Source of the DNA: JAJECS01 sp965262745 | Lineage (GTDB): Bacteria > Chloroflexota > UBA11872 | NCBI GenBank assembly: GCA_965262745.1 | Contig: OZ253558.1 | Coordinates: forward strand, 620,001-684,000 | DNA: 64,000 nt | Reading direction: 5' to 3' | The notes under the pieces: model-generated | Told to the model about the DNA's origin: nothing | Databases searched by the model: none | What the model saw: the letters and a program-made list of their open reading frames with translations, nothing else | Shown here: one piece after another, positions 8,999-17,752 of the stretch | Numbering within the stretch: position 1 is the first letter of the stretch | Layout: each line of letters starts with the position of its first letter | Program-made: the position numbers and the translations under genes

Positions 8999-10084
8999 AT
9001 GGAGAACGGCGCACCCGACCCGGGCATGCAGCTCCCGGAACGAGTCGAAAAAAGTGATCTGCTGCTGTCGGTTCGAAATCTGCGCACGCATTTTCGAGTT
9101 CGCGAGGGTGTGGTGCGTGCCGTCGATGGCGTGAGCTATGCCATCGAACGCGGGAAGACGCTCGGGCTCGTCGGCGAGTCCGGCTGCGGCAAGAGCGTCA
9201 GCGCGCTCAGCGTGATGCGCCTGATCCGCGCGCCGGGCGACATCGTCGGAGGTGAGGTCTGGTGGCAGGACCGCGATCTCCGCTCGCTCAGCGATCGCGA
9301 GATGCGCGGTGTGCGCGGCGACGAGATCTCCATGATCTTTCAGGAGCCGATGACGGCGCTGAACCCGGTCTTCAACACGGGCAATCAGATTGGCGAGGTC
9401 TTGCACGAGCATCGCGACTTTAGCCGTCGGCAGCGCTACGAACGGACGCTTGAAGTGCTACGCCTCGTGGGCATCCCGCAGCCCGAGCAGCGGGTGAAGG
9501 CTTATCCGCACGAGCTGTCCGGCGGTATGCGACAGCGAGTGATGATTGCCATGGCGCTGGCGTGCGAGCCCCAGCTGCTTCTGGCGGACGAGCCTACGAC
9601 TGCTCTCGACGTGACGATCCAAGCGCAGATTCTCGAGTTGATTCGGGAACTCAGGGACCAAACGGGAATGGCGCTTCTGCTGATCACCCACGATCTCGGC
9701 GTGATTGCGGAAATGGCTGATGATGTGGCAGTGATGTACACCGGCGAAGTCGTCGAGTATGCCGGCGTCGAGTCTCTCTTCGCCTCGCCGAAGCACCCCT
9801 ATACCCGGGGCTTGATGACGAGCATTCCGAGCCTGATTACGGATCGCGACGAGCGGCTCTCGACGATCACGGGCTCGGTTCCGCACATGATGCGGTTGCC
9901 GCGTGGATGTCTGTTTCAATCCCGCTGCCCGGAGGCCATGAACGTTTGCCGCGACAACCGTCCGCAGTTGCAGCGGCTGGATGATGGACGGACCGTGCGC
10001 TGTCATCTGTATCCCCAGCGTCCCTCCGGGCGTGATGGCGAGCCGCTGCCGCAGGCTTGGGCGACTGCGGGATCGGCAATCTGA
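8999..10084 (+). CDS. Peptide/nickel ABC transporter ATPase, OppD/DppD type
   Basis: 361 residues. Energises uptake of di/oligopeptides or similar solutes at the inner face of the membrane. Walker A is GESGCGKS, the Q-loop is IFQEPMTALNPVF, the signature is LSGGMRQRVMIAMAL, and Walker B is LLLADEPTTALD. The C-terminal extension has the spaced cysteines usual for this family (GCLFQSRCPEAMNVC). The stop codon overlaps the next ATPase gene in TGATG, so the pair is translationally coupled. No permease or binding-protein gene is adjacent, so the pair must serve components encoded elsewhere. Confidence 0.9.
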   Translation: MENGAPDPGMQLPERVEKSDLLLSVRNLRTHFRVREGVVRAVDGVSYAIERGKTLGLVGESGCGKSVSALSVMRLIRAPGDIVGGEVWWQDRDLRSLSDREMRGVRGDEISMIFQEPMTALNPVFNTGNQIGEVLHEHRDFSRRQRYERTLEVLRLVGIPQPEQRVKAYPHELSGGMRQRVMIAMALACEPQLLLADEPTTALDVTIQAQILELIRELRDQTGMALLLITHDLGVIAEMADDVAVMYTGEVVEYAGVESLFASPKHPYTRGLMTSIPSLITDRDERLSTITGSVPHMMRLPRGCLFQSRCPEAMNVCRDNRPQLQRLDDGRTVRCHLYPQRPSGRDGEPLPQAWATAGSAI

Positions 10085-11169
10085 TGGCTTCCGATAGCTC
10101 CATGTCGGGCAACGGCGCTGCTGACGACACGCTGGTTTCCGTTCAGAAGCTGACCAAGCACTTTCCGGTGCGCGGTGGCATCCTGCTGCGCACCATCGCC
10201 CACGTGCACGCCGCCGACGAGATTTCCTTTGACATCCAGCGCGGTGAGACATTCGGCTTGGTGGGCGAGAGCGGGTGCGGCAAGACCACGGTCGGCCGCA
10301 CGATCCTGCGCATCTATCCGCCAACCGGCGGCAATGTTTATTTCGGCGGCGAGGATGTGTCGACGCTCGACCGTAAGGTGCTCGCCCGCAACATGCAGAT
10401 CATCTTTCAGGACCCGTATGGATCACTGGACCCGCGGATCACCGTCGGCGGCATCATCGGCGAGGGGCTCGAGGTCCACAAGATTGGCGCAGCCGACGAA
10501 CGAAGCGATCGCGTTCGCGAGATCATGGACATCGTCGGCATCAGCAGCCACTACGCGCAGCGGTATCCGCACGAGTTCTCGGGCGGACAGCGCCAGCGTA
10601 TCGGAATCGCTCGATCGCTCGTGCTGCGTCCGCAGTTTCTCGTATGCGACGAGCCGGTGTCGGCCCTCGACGTATCCATTCAATCCCAGATCCTGAATTT
10701 GCTGCGCGATCTTCAGGGCGAATTTGGTCTCACCTACTTGTTCATTGCCCACAACTTGGCTGTCGTGCGCTACGTCTGCGATCGGGTTGCCGTGATGTAT
10801 CTGGGCAAGATCGTGGAACAGTCTGAGACGTCCGAGCTGTTCAAAAACACCATTCATCCGTACACGCGCGCGCTCATGGACGCGATTCCGGTGCCGGACC
10901 CTTCGCAGCAACGGGAACGGCTGATTATTTCCGGCGAGCTGCCGAGTGCGACAAACCCGCCCACGGGATGCCGCTTCAACACACGCTGCACTGTCGCCAA
11001 GGACGTGTGCTTCGAAGAGGAGCCTCCCCTGCGCGACTACGGGAACGGGCACATGGTGGCGTGCCATGTGGCGGACGAGATGGACAAGCGAGGCACGGCG
11101 CTGCCGCAACTGAGCAGCCAGATGCACGACGCTATCACCGACGCCGCGCGGAGTTCAACGACGGCCTAG
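10084..11169 (+). CDS. Peptide/nickel ABC transporter ATPase, OppF/DppF type
   Basis: The ATG at 10084 overlaps the oppD stop (TGATG) and is preferred to an earlier in-frame ATG that lies inside oppD. It is the second ATPase of the heterodimer. Walker A is GESGCGKTT, the Q-loop is IFQDPYGSLDPR, the signature is FSGGQRQRIGIAR, and Walker B is FLVCDEPVSALDVS. A Cys-rich C-terminal extension (GCRFNTRCTVAKDVC) matches the oligopeptide ATPase family. An isolated ATPase pair is uncommon for this system, whose genes usually sit with two permeases and a binding protein. Confidence 0.9.
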   Translation: MASDSSMSGNGAADDTLVSVQKLTKHFPVRGGILLRTIAHVHAADEISFDIQRGETFGLVGESGCGKTTVGRTILRIYPPTGGNVYFGGEDVSTLDRKVLARNMQIIFQDPYGSLDPRITVGGIIGEGLEVHKIGAADERSDRVREIMDIVGISSHYAQRYPHEFSGGQRQRIGIARSLVLRPQFLVCDEPVSALDVSIQSQILNLLRDLQGEFGLTYLFIAHNLAVVRYVCDRVAVMYLGKIVEQSETSELFKNTIHPYTRALMDAIPVPDPSQQRERLIISGELPSATNPPTGCRFNTRCTVAKDVCFEEEPPLRDYGNGHMVACHVADEMDKRGTALPQLSSQMHDAITDAARSSTTA

Positions 11170-11197
11170 CGCCGAATGCCCGGGCCGTCGCGCGTGG

Positions 11198-12394
11198 TTA
11201 GGGCGCTATGACGACGCGGCCGCCCTGCATGACGAATTCGACGCGTTGCAGGGCATCGAGATCGCGCAAGGGGTTCTCGCGCACGGCAACCAGGTCGGCT
11301 GCGGCACCAGGTTGCAGGCTGCCGACATGCGGATGGAGGCCAAGCGCCTGCGCGGCTACCCGCGTGCCCGACAGCAGCGCGTCGACGGGTTCCATGGTTT
11401 CGGCCATGAGCCTGAATTCAACCGCGTTTTCGTGGCCGTGCGGCATGTCGGCGCCGCCGGTCGTGTCGGTGCCGAGCGCCAGCCGCGCGCCGGCGGCATA
11501 GGCGCGGCGCAGCGAGCGCACCTGCGCGGCGTAGGTCCGTCGCTCGTTGTCACTGGCGCCGAAGGCTCGTGCCCGCAGCGTCGGCACCAGGTAGACGCCG
11601 CGCTCGATGATCAAGCCGAGCGTGTCATCGTCGATGTTGTAGCCATGCTCGACGGTGTCGACGCCGCCGAGCACCGCGCGGCGCACGCCCTCATTGCCCA
11701 TGGCGTGTGCCGCCACGCGCAAGCCCCAGGCGTGGGCTTCCTCAACAACGGCTTGCACTTCGGCCACGCTGTACGTCGGGATTTCTCCCCAGGCCGCATC
11801 GCCCAGCCCGGTCGACGTCCCGATCTTGATCACGCTCGATCCTTCGCGAATGGAGCGATGGACGGCCTGCCGGCAGGCGTCGACGCCATCGGCGGGCCGC
11901 ACCCAACGCCACGACGGTTCCATGCCAAACCAGGGGCCGCCGGTCCGGGCAATGGCGTAGCCGGCGGCGATCATCCGCGGTCCCGGCACGGCGCCATCGT
12001 CGATGGCGCGCTTGAGGGCGACGGACGTTTGCGAGCCCAGGTCCCGCAGCGTCGTGAATCCGGCGTCGAGCAGCGCCTTGGCCTGCGCCGCCGACCGGAT
12101 GGCTCGGTATTCGATGGGGCCGGGATGCACGTGCGCCGGATTCTGGCCCATCAAGTGCACATGCGCGTCGATCAGGCCCGGCAGCAGAGTGCAGGGACGC
12201 AGATCGATGACGGCGTCATCGGGGCCAATCTCGATGTCCGTCGCCGGCCCGGCGGCGGCTATTCGATCCCCAGCGACAATGACCACGGCGTCGTCGGTGA
12301 GCGTCCGGCTCGCGCCGTTGAAGAGCTTTCCGCCGCGAACGGCCGTTCGTCGGTTTGGATGCTGGCCGTGGGACTCACGGGCGTGTGCGTGCAT
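11198..12394 (-). CDS. Amidohydrolase (imidazolonepropionase/prolidase-like)
   Basis: The ATG at 12394 is chosen because GGGAG lies 6 bases before it, giving 398 residues. It is a metal-dependent hydrolase of the amidohydrolase superfamily. The metal site is seen as LLPGLIDAHVHL (HxH), KIGTS where a carbamylated Lys is expected, AAHAMG, EHGYNIDDD and ALGTDTTGG (final Asp). The C-terminal segment returns to the beta-sandwich (GSLQPGAAADLVAV). This group includes Xaa-Pro dipeptidases and enzymes acting on cyclic amides. It is transcribed away from the lactonase gene; the substrate is not evident. Confidence 0.85.
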   Translation of the reverse strand: MHAHARESHGQHPNRRTAVRGGKLFNGASRTLTDDAVVIVAGDRIAAAGPATDIEIGPDDAVIDLRPCTLLPGLIDAHVHLMGQNPAHVHPGPIEYRAIRSAAQAKALLDAGFTTLRDLGSQTSVALKRAIDDGAVPGPRMIAAGYAIARTGGPWFGMEPSWRWVRPADGVDACRQAVHRSIREGSSVIKIGTSTGLGDAAWGEIPTYSVAEVQAVVEEAHAWGLRVAAHAMGNEGVRRAVLGGVDTVEHGYNIDDDTLGLIIERGVYLVPTLRARAFGASDNERRTYAAQVRSLRRAYAAGARLALGTDTTGGADMPHGHENAVEFRLMAETMEPVDALLSGTRVAAQALGLHPHVGSLQPGAAADLVAVRENPLRDLDALQRVEFVMQGGRVVIAP

Positions 12395-12543
12395 CGGTTG
12401 CTCCCGAAGGTCCATCCCGGACCGCATTGTGCCTGCGGGCCGCGACCGTGCATTCAAGCCGCGGCTAGGGACACCCTATTCCGACCTGGTGCTATGGTCG
12501 CGCCAGCGTCCCTGGACCGATCTGGATGTGGAGAGGTGCACGC

Positions 12544-13614
12544 ATGAACGACCAGCTCACCATGTTCGTGGGCACGTATACCGATCTGGGCGCCGAAGGT
12601 ATCTACACCTGCCGCCTGGAGACCGCGACCGGCGCCATCGAATGCCTTGACGTCAAACCAGGCATCGAAAACCCGACATTTCTAGCCATCGACCCGAGCG
12701 CCGAGCATCTGTACGCCGTGTCCGAGCACCAGTTTGGCGACGGCCTGATCACGGCCTACCTGATCGGTCCGCACGGTTCCCTGGAATTGCTGAACTCGCA
12801 GCCCACCGGCGGCGCTGGGCCCTGTCACCTGCAGGTTGACCGCACCGATTCCTACGTCGTAGTGGCGAACTATTTCGGCGGTAGCGTTTGCATCCTGCCG
12901 ATCCAGCCGGATGGATCGCTGGGGGAGCGGACCGACTTCATCCAGCATGAGGGCGCGTCGATTCACCCCGAGCGACAGCGCCAAGCGCATGCGCACTGCG
13001 TCGCCATCGACCGCTCGAACACTCTGGTGCACGTATGCGATTTGGGCATGGATGCGATCGTGGTCTACCGCATTGACCACGAGACCGGGCGGTTGGTTGC
13101 GCTTCCGGATCTCACAGTGCGCGCGGAGCCCGGCGATGGGCCGCGGCACTTCGACGTTCATCCGTCGCACGCCCATGCCTATGCCGTCAACGAATTGGGG
13201 TCGGCGGTTGCCGTCTATGACTACGACGCGCCGTCGGGGGCACTGACCGTCAAGCAGCGAATCTCGACGCTTCCCTCGGAATGGAACGGCGAGACTACCT
13301 GCGCCGACATTCACGTCTCGCCCGACGGGCGGTTCGTGTACGCCTCGAACCGTGGCCACGACTCGATTGCGGTGTTCGCGGTCGAAGCAGGCACGGGGCG
13401 GCTCACCTCGCTGGGTCAAACGTCGACGCGCGGCGAGACCCCGCGAAACTTCCTCATCACGCCCGATGGCCGCTTCTTGCTCGCCGCCAACCAGAACTCC
13501 GGAAACATCGTCGTGTTCCAGATCGACAAGGCTTCGGGACAACTCGAATTCTCAGACCGGGAGGCTGCCGTGCCTGCGCCGGTCTGCCTCAAGTTGCTCG
13601 CGCCGCGTCAATAG
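12544..13614 (+). CDS. Lactonase family beta-propeller protein (YbhE/Pgl-like)
   Basis: The ATG at 12544 has GGAGAGG 7 bases upstream, giving 356 residues of a seven-bladed propeller. Repeating blade signatures are FVGTYTDLGAEGIYTCRL, FLAIDPSAEHLYAVSE, HVSPDGRFVYASNRGHDS and FLITPDGRFLLAANQNSG. The family includes 6-phosphogluconolactonase of the YbhE type and other sugar lactonases. There is no signal peptide, so it is probably cytoplasmic. No pentose phosphate gene is adjacent. The neighbouring aldolase and enolase-superfamily gene (44.3 kb) hint at sugar-acid metabolism, but that is inference. Confidence 0.85.
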   Translation: MNDQLTMFVGTYTDLGAEGIYTCRLETATGAIECLDVKPGIENPTFLAIDPSAEHLYAVSEHQFGDGLITAYLIGPHGSLELLNSQPTGGAGPCHLQVDRTDSYVVVANYFGGSVCILPIQPDGSLGERTDFIQHEGASIHPERQRQAHAHCVAIDRSNTLVHVCDLGMDAIVVYRIDHETGRLVALPDLTVRAEPGDGPRHFDVHPSHAHAYAVNELGSAVAVYDYDAPSGALTVKQRISTLPSEWNGETTCADIHVSPDGRFVYASNRGHDSIAVFAVEAGTGRLTSLGQTSTRGETPRNFLITPDGRFLLAANQNSGNIVVFQIDKASGQLEFSDREAAVPAPVCLKLLAPRQ

Positions 13615-13646
13615 CGCCGATTCTCGCCGCTGCTTGAGGCTAGCCG

Positions 13647-14549
13647 TCACACCGGCAGGGTTCGGCCGGTGAGTGCCCGGCCGGCGGCCGCCAGGATCGG
13701 GCCGTCGCCCGCTGCGATGAGCTTGGCGCCGATCTCGTTGATCAACAAATCCGCGCGCTGCTCGGGCGTCAGCGCCGGATCGTCCCAGGCGCAGAGAAAC
13801 AAGATGCCCGCCCGATCGCAGGCCGCTTTGACGTGCCGCCATGCGGCGTCCATCTCGGGGCTGTAGGGAGCGTCCTTCCACTCGGGATGACCGAAGAACA
13901 GCCCCATGTCGCCGGGGCCCCATTCGCCGAAGGCGACACCCGGCACGGCCATGCAGACATCGGCATTCGGCAAACCGAATCGGTCCTCGACCTTGACGCC
14001 CAGCGTCAGTTCGCCCGCCGGGTTGAGCGGCCAGGGATCGGCCACGCGCACGTATTCCGCAACGTCAAGCCCCCAGATGTCCGCCGGATACCCCTCGGCG
14101 CCATGGCCGCGGGTGCCGACGCCCAGCCCGTCTCCGATTCCAACGGTCTGGTGCGGAAATCGACAAGCCTCGACGAAAGCCTGCACGGCCTCGGGCTCGC
14201 GCGCGTGCGCTAGATAGAGTCCGTGGACGCCGGTCGAGAGAATGTGCCGAATCTGCCAGGCGTTCATCCGCACCTCGTCGGCGCTCGTACCCGTGGCGGG
14301 CAGCGTGCACATCACCGTCGGTGTGCGATGGCCGCTCCGTGTCGGGCCGGCATCGACCATGCCGCGCATGAAGCGGGACAGAGCGACCGCGTCGAGACCT
14401 TGATGCTCGAACTCGATGCGCAGGTAGTCGGCCCAGGTGCCGCTGAGCTCGCGGCCAAGGTCATAGCTGAGGTCGAGCGGGTCGACGCGGGCGTAGTAGA
14501 CGGGCTGTCCCTGCTCCAGTAGCTCGATGCAACGATTGACGCGTGACAC
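13647..14549 (-). CDS. HpcH/HpaI aldolase/citrate lyase family protein
   Basis: The GTG at 14549 is preferred because AGGGAG lies 5 bases before it; 300 residues. Longer in-frame readings upstream are antisense to two well-supported plus-strand genes and are discarded. Class II pyruvate aldolase features are VYYARVDPLD, DYLRIEFEHQGLD (the conserved EH), ADEVRMNAWQIRHIL, GIGDGLGVGTRG, VKVEDRFG and FGEWGPGDMGLFFG. Relatives cleave 2-keto-3-deoxy sugar acids or hydroxy-ketoacids to pyruvate using a divalent metal. The spacing of active-site residues is a little looser than in HpcH itself, so the substrate may differ. Confidence 0.82.
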   Translation of the reverse strand: MSRVNRCIELLEQGQPVYYARVDPLDLSYDLGRELSGTWADYLRIEFEHQGLDAVALSRFMRGMVDAGPTRSGHRTPTVMCTLPATGTSADEVRMNAWQIRHILSTGVHGLYLAHAREPEAVQAFVEACRFPHQTVGIGDGLGVGTRGHGAEGYPADIWGLDVAEYVRVADPWPLNPAGELTLGVKVEDRFGLPNADVCMAVPGVAFGEWGPGDMGLFFGHPEWKDAPYSPEMDAAWRHVKAACDRAGILFLCAWDDPALTPEQRADLLINEIGAKLIAAGDGPILAAAGRALTGRTLPV

Positions 14550-14708
14550 GTAGTCTCCCTGCTGGCGGATATCTGCGGCGAGGCATCGTAGCGTAGGCCG
14601 TGCGGTCAACCGCGGCTTCGCGCGAGTTGAGGCGCGCATTGCCCCAGACGCGGTGGGGCGCGGATAATCGCATGGAGCCAAGGCACCTGCAACGAGATGG
14701 GATCTTTC

Positions 14709-15188
14709 ATGAGTGACCGCGACCCGGTTTCCGACGCACTGAACGCTCTCGTATACGGCCTCGTGGTGGTCGGCTCGAAGTCCGCCGACGGCGAGCCAAA
14801 CGGCATGACGGCAAACTGGCTGACCCAGGTGTCGTTTGATCCGCGCGTCGTTGCGGTGGCCGTTCAGGACGGCGCGCACACCCGGCAGAACATCGAAGCG
14901 ACGAGGGTGTTTTCGATTTCGGTCCTGCCGGAAGGTTCCAAGGACCTTTCGCTCAAGTTCACCGCCAAGTCCACCAGCGGCGAGGGGCGTCTCGAGGGCG
15001 AGCCGGTGACCACCTACGACACCGGCACGCCGGTCTTGGATGCGGCCGTGGCCTGGTTCGAGTGCCGCGTCGTGGGCAGCATGCAGCCCGGCGATCACGT
15101 CGTGTTCTTCGGCGAAGTTGTCGGCGGGTCCGAACGCGGCGGGGAGCCGCAGACCCTTTCCGCAACGGGGATGAGCTACGGGGGGTAG
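14709..15188 (+). CDS. Flavin reductase-like, FMN-binding protein
   Basis: 159 residues from ATG 14709; an ATG four codons earlier (14697) is equally possible. The flavin reductase-like fold is seen in NALVYGLVVVGS, NGMTANWLTQVSFDPRVVAV and SISVLPEGSKDL, ending in DHVVFFGEVV. Such proteins bind FMN and reduce it with NAD(P)H, feeding monooxygenases, or act as FMN-containing oxidoreductases. It is followed after 33 bases by an MBL-fold hydrolase on the same strand. MBL and flavin domains are partnered in flavodiiron-type proteins, but here they look like separate ordinary enzymes. Confidence 0.85.
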   Translation: MSDRDPVSDALNALVYGLVVVGSKSADGEPNGMTANWLTQVSFDPRVVAVAVQDGAHTRQNIEATRVFSISVLPEGSKDLSLKFTAKSTSGEGRLEGEPVTTYDTGTPVLDAAVAWFECRVVGSMQPGDHVVFFGEVVGGSERGGEPQTLSATGMSYGG

Positions 15189-15221
15189 CCGCGGCTGCGC
15201 GCCTGGCCTGAAAGGCGCGGC

Positions 15222-15926
15222 ATGAGCGAGCGGCGACGGCTGCCGTTTGAGGTCGCCCCCGGCTGCTACGCCCTGGACCGCTTTCTCGGCGCGTGGTGCT
15301 ACCTGCTCACGGGAGCGGCGACTCTGCTGGTCGACACCGGGGTCCCCGGCCGGGCCGGTGCGATATTGCGCGCCGTAGCCGAGATTGGGATCGAGCCGTC
15401 GGCCATTGATCGCATTGTGCTCACCCACTTCGACATGGACCACAGCGGCAGCGCGGCCGCGCTCCACCGTCGAACCGGCGCGCCGGTGGTGATTCATGAA
15501 GCCGACGTGCCGTATCTGGCGGCGCCCGAGACGACCCCGGGCTTGCGGTCGGTGCTCTACTGGCCGCTCATTACCTGGATCACTCGCTGGCGTCCTCCAG
15601 CCGATGTCACGCCGGTGCGCGAAGGCGACATGATTGGGGATTGGCGGGTGCTGCATACCCCGGGCCACACTCCGGGCAGCATGACGCTGCAGCGCGGCGA
15701 TGTCGTCGCGGTCGGTGACGCGGTGGTACACAGCCGCGGCCGGCTGCACGAAAACGTGCCCTGGCTGGCCACCAACCTGGCGGAGCAGCGAGCGTCCGCC
15801 CGGCGCCTGGCGGGGACCGGTGCACGCGTCGTGCTTCCGGGACACTACAGTCCGTGCACCGATCCCACGGCCCTGACGGCTCTTGGCCAGCGCCTCAAGC
15901 GCCGCCGATCAGACGATCTTGTTTAG
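15222..15926 (+). CDS. MBL-fold metallo-hydrolase
   Basis: 234 residues. The metallo-beta-lactamase fold is evident from LLVDTGVPGRAG, the metal site THFDMDHSGSAA (HxDxDH in place of HxHxDH), LHTPGHTPGSM, VVAVGDAVV and VVLPGHYSP. Replacing the second His by Asp is known in some subfamilies and changes one zinc ligand. Glyoxalase II-like or lactonase-like activity is possible but not shown. It is the second gene of a pair with the flavin reductase. Its 3' end overlaps the 3' end of hisG on the other strand by 18 bases. Confidence 0.85.
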   Translation: MSERRRLPFEVAPGCYALDRFLGAWCYLLTGAATLLVDTGVPGRAGAILRAVAEIGIEPSAIDRIVLTHFDMDHSGSAAALHRRTGAPVVIHEADVPYLAAPETTPGLRSVLYWPLITWITRWRPPADVTPVREGDMIGDWRVLHTPGHTPGSMTLQRGDVVAVGDAVVHSRGRLHENVPWLATNLAEQRASARRLAGTGARVVLPGHYSPCTDPTALTALGQRLKRRRSDDLV

Positions 15927-16781
15927 CGAGTACTCGATGATGCCCTCGGCGCCCTTGGCGCGAAGCTCCGGGATCAGCTCTCGCACTTCGTGCTCGGACA
16001 CGACGATCTCGATGGACAGCCAGTCCGTGCCGAAGAGGTTCGCGACCGTGGGCGCGGTGATGCTGGGCAGCACCTGCACGATCTCCTCGACCTTCGCCCG
16101 CGGCACGTTCATCTTGATGCCCACGCGCGACTCGGCGTCCAGCGCTCCCTTGAGCAACATCGCAATCTGATCGATCTTGCGCCGCTTGTCGGGGTTGGCG
16201 TAGGCCGTGTGGTTGGCAATCAACTGCGGATTCGAGGTGGTGAGCGTCTCGATGACGCGCAGCCCGTGCGCGCGAATGGTGGTCTCGGTTTCCGTGACTT
16301 CTACGATGGCGTCGGCCAGTCCCTCGGCGGCCTTCAGCTCCGTGGCGCCCCACGAAAACTCGACGGAGACATTGATGCCGCGGCTGCTGAAGTACTGCCT
16401 TGAGAAATTCACGAGCTCCGTGGCGATCTTGCCCCCCTCCAGGTCCTCGGCGCACTGCGCCGGTGAGTCGTCGGGCACCGCCAGCACCCACCGGGTCGGC
16501 TGGAAGCTGGCCTTGGAGTACACCAGGTCCGCAACCACGTGCACGTCCGAACCGTTCTCGAGCGTCCAATCGAGCCCGGTGATGCCGGCGTCGAGGCTGC
16601 CGTCCTCGACGTAGCGCGAGATTTCCTGGGCGCGGACGAGCTTGCAGCGCACATGGTCGTCATCGATGTCCGGTACGTAATTCCGCGACGACACCGAGAT
16701 GCTCCAGCCTGCGCGGCGGAATAACTCGATCGTGGTGTCCTGCAAACTGCCACTGGGAATCCCGAGCTGTACCGGATCCAT
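15909..16781 (-). CDS. hisG: ATP phosphoribosyltransferase, long form
   Basis: First enzyme of histidine synthesis, joining ATP and PRPP. 290 residues from the ATG at 16781 is the length of the long form, whose C-terminal PII-like domain mediates histidine feedback, so no HisZ is needed. Visible features are LGIPSGSLQDTTIELF at the N-terminus, RAQEISRYVEDGSLDAGITG, the PRPP loop region and C-terminal KMNVPRAKVEEIVQVLPS. No other his gene is present. It follows the ABC-2 permease gene with a 146-base gap containing a strong hairpin, so it may be read through from the exporter operon or have its own promoter. Confidence 0.93.
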   Translation of the reverse strand: MDPVQLGIPSGSLQDTTIELFRRAGWSISVSSRNYVPDIDDDHVRCKLVRAQEISRYVEDGSLDAGITGLDWTLENGSDVHVVADLVYSKASFQPTRWVLAVPDDSPAQCAEDLEGGKIATELVNFSRQYFSSRGINVSVEFSWGATELKAAEGLADAIVEVTETETTIRAHGLRVIETLTTSNPQLIANHTAYANPDKRRKIDQIAMLLKGALDAESRVGIKMNVPRAKVEEIVQVLPSITAPTVANLFGTDWLSIEIVVSEHEVRELIPELRAKGAEGIIEYSLNKIV

Positions 16782-16887
16782 GCCTGTTGTGCGCTCCCAT
16801 ATCAAGGCGCGCCGCCTGGGCGCGCTGACTGATTGTTGCGCATTCGCCGTCGCCCGCAGGGGACTGTGTGTCGCAGCAGCCCCGGTC

Positions 16888-16919
16888 CGATCGTGGCCCA
16901 TGCCACTGGTCCACGATCG
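16888..16919 (-). promoter_or_regulatory. Strong hairpin between ABC-2 permease and hisG
   Basis: CGATCGTGG and CCACGATCG form a 9-base-pair perfect stem with a 14-base loop, 8 bases after the permease stop. No T-run follows. It may be an RNA-processing or partial termination site separating exporter and hisG expression. Confidence 0.4.
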
Positions 16920-16927
16920 TTGACGCA

Positions 16928-17752
16928 TCATCCGTGCCGCTTCAGGCGTCCGCTGCGCAGCGCATATCGCTCGGCGGTGCGGAACACCAGGACGCCGAGC
17001 GGCAGCGCGACGGCCGCGATGGCCAACAACGGCGGGAATAGTCCGGCCACGTCGCCCAGGGATGCGCCATCGAGCACCGCCGCTCGCATGCCCTCGAGCA
17101 CGTACGTGGCCGGCGAAAGGTGCCCCACGGCCTGCAGCCAGCCCGGCAGCACCTCGATCGGATAGAACACGCCCGACACGAGCAGCAGCGCCGCGAGCGT
17201 AATCATCACCATTTGCTCGCCGCGCTCCAGGAACAGCAGCGGTAGGGCGGCCGCCATGACCGCGAGGCCAAGGAATCCGATGCTGCCGGCGCAGATCACG
17301 GCCAACGCCGTGAGCCAGTTGGCCTGAAGCAGATCGAGGTCGAAGAACAACGATACCACGCCCAGCACAACCAGCGCACGGACAAAGGCGTAGACGATCG
17401 CGAACGTGCTGGTGCCCGCCACCATGGTGAGCCGCCGCGCCGGCGCCATGAAGGTGCTTTCGATCGTCCCTTCCCAGCGTTGCCAGGCGATCATGAATCC
17501 GACGGAGTCGAATACCTGCTGCAAATAGGCCCACACGATGGTGCCGATCACCAGGAAGAGCACCAGCCGATCAGTGGCGAAGGCTTCGCCCGTGACCTCG
17601 CGGCCGCCAGGTGCGATGTACGCCACGGTCAGCGAGTTGACAATGGCGAATGCCAGCCAGACGGCTTCCCAGCCCCAATAGCGCTTGATCGCGCGGACAT
17701 TCAACTCGATGAAGGCGTAGGAGGCCTGCCATTCGCGGCGTGCGTTAATCAT
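16928..17752 (-). CDS. ABC-2 type transporter permease
   Basis: 274 residues with about six hydrophobic segments, for example LVLFLVIGTIVWAYL, LGVVSLFFDLD, FLGLAVMAAALPLLFL and MVMITLAALLLVSGVF. The N-terminal cytoplasmic part ends RAIKRYWGWEAVW. This is the ABC-2 membrane subunit type used by drug, lipid and polysaccharide exporters. The start ATG overlaps the stop of the upstream ATPase by 4 bases (ATGA), so the two subunits are made together. The leader upstream of the ATPase suggests induction by a translation-related signal, favouring a drug-export role; that is inference. Confidence 0.87.
   Translation of the reverse strand: MINARREWQASYAFIELNVRAIKRYWGWEAVWLAFAIVNSLTVAYIAPGGREVTGEAFATDRLVLFLVIGTIVWAYLQQVFDSVGFMIAWQRWEGTIESTFMAPARRLTMVAGTSTFAIVYAFVRALVVLGVVSLFFDLDLLQANWLTALAVICAGSIGFLGLAVMAAALPLLFLERGEQMVMITLAALLLVSGVFYPIEVLPGWLQAVGHLSPATYVLEGMRAAVLDGASLGDVAGLFPPLLAIAAVALPLGVLVFRTAERYALRSGRLKRHG

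Noticed and set aside
14550..15845. Open frame continuing upstream of the HpcH/HpaI aldolase on the minus strand
   Set aside because: It is antisense to the flavin reductase and MBL hydrolase genes, which have clear motifs; the aldolase begins at the GTG with a ribosome site at 14549.
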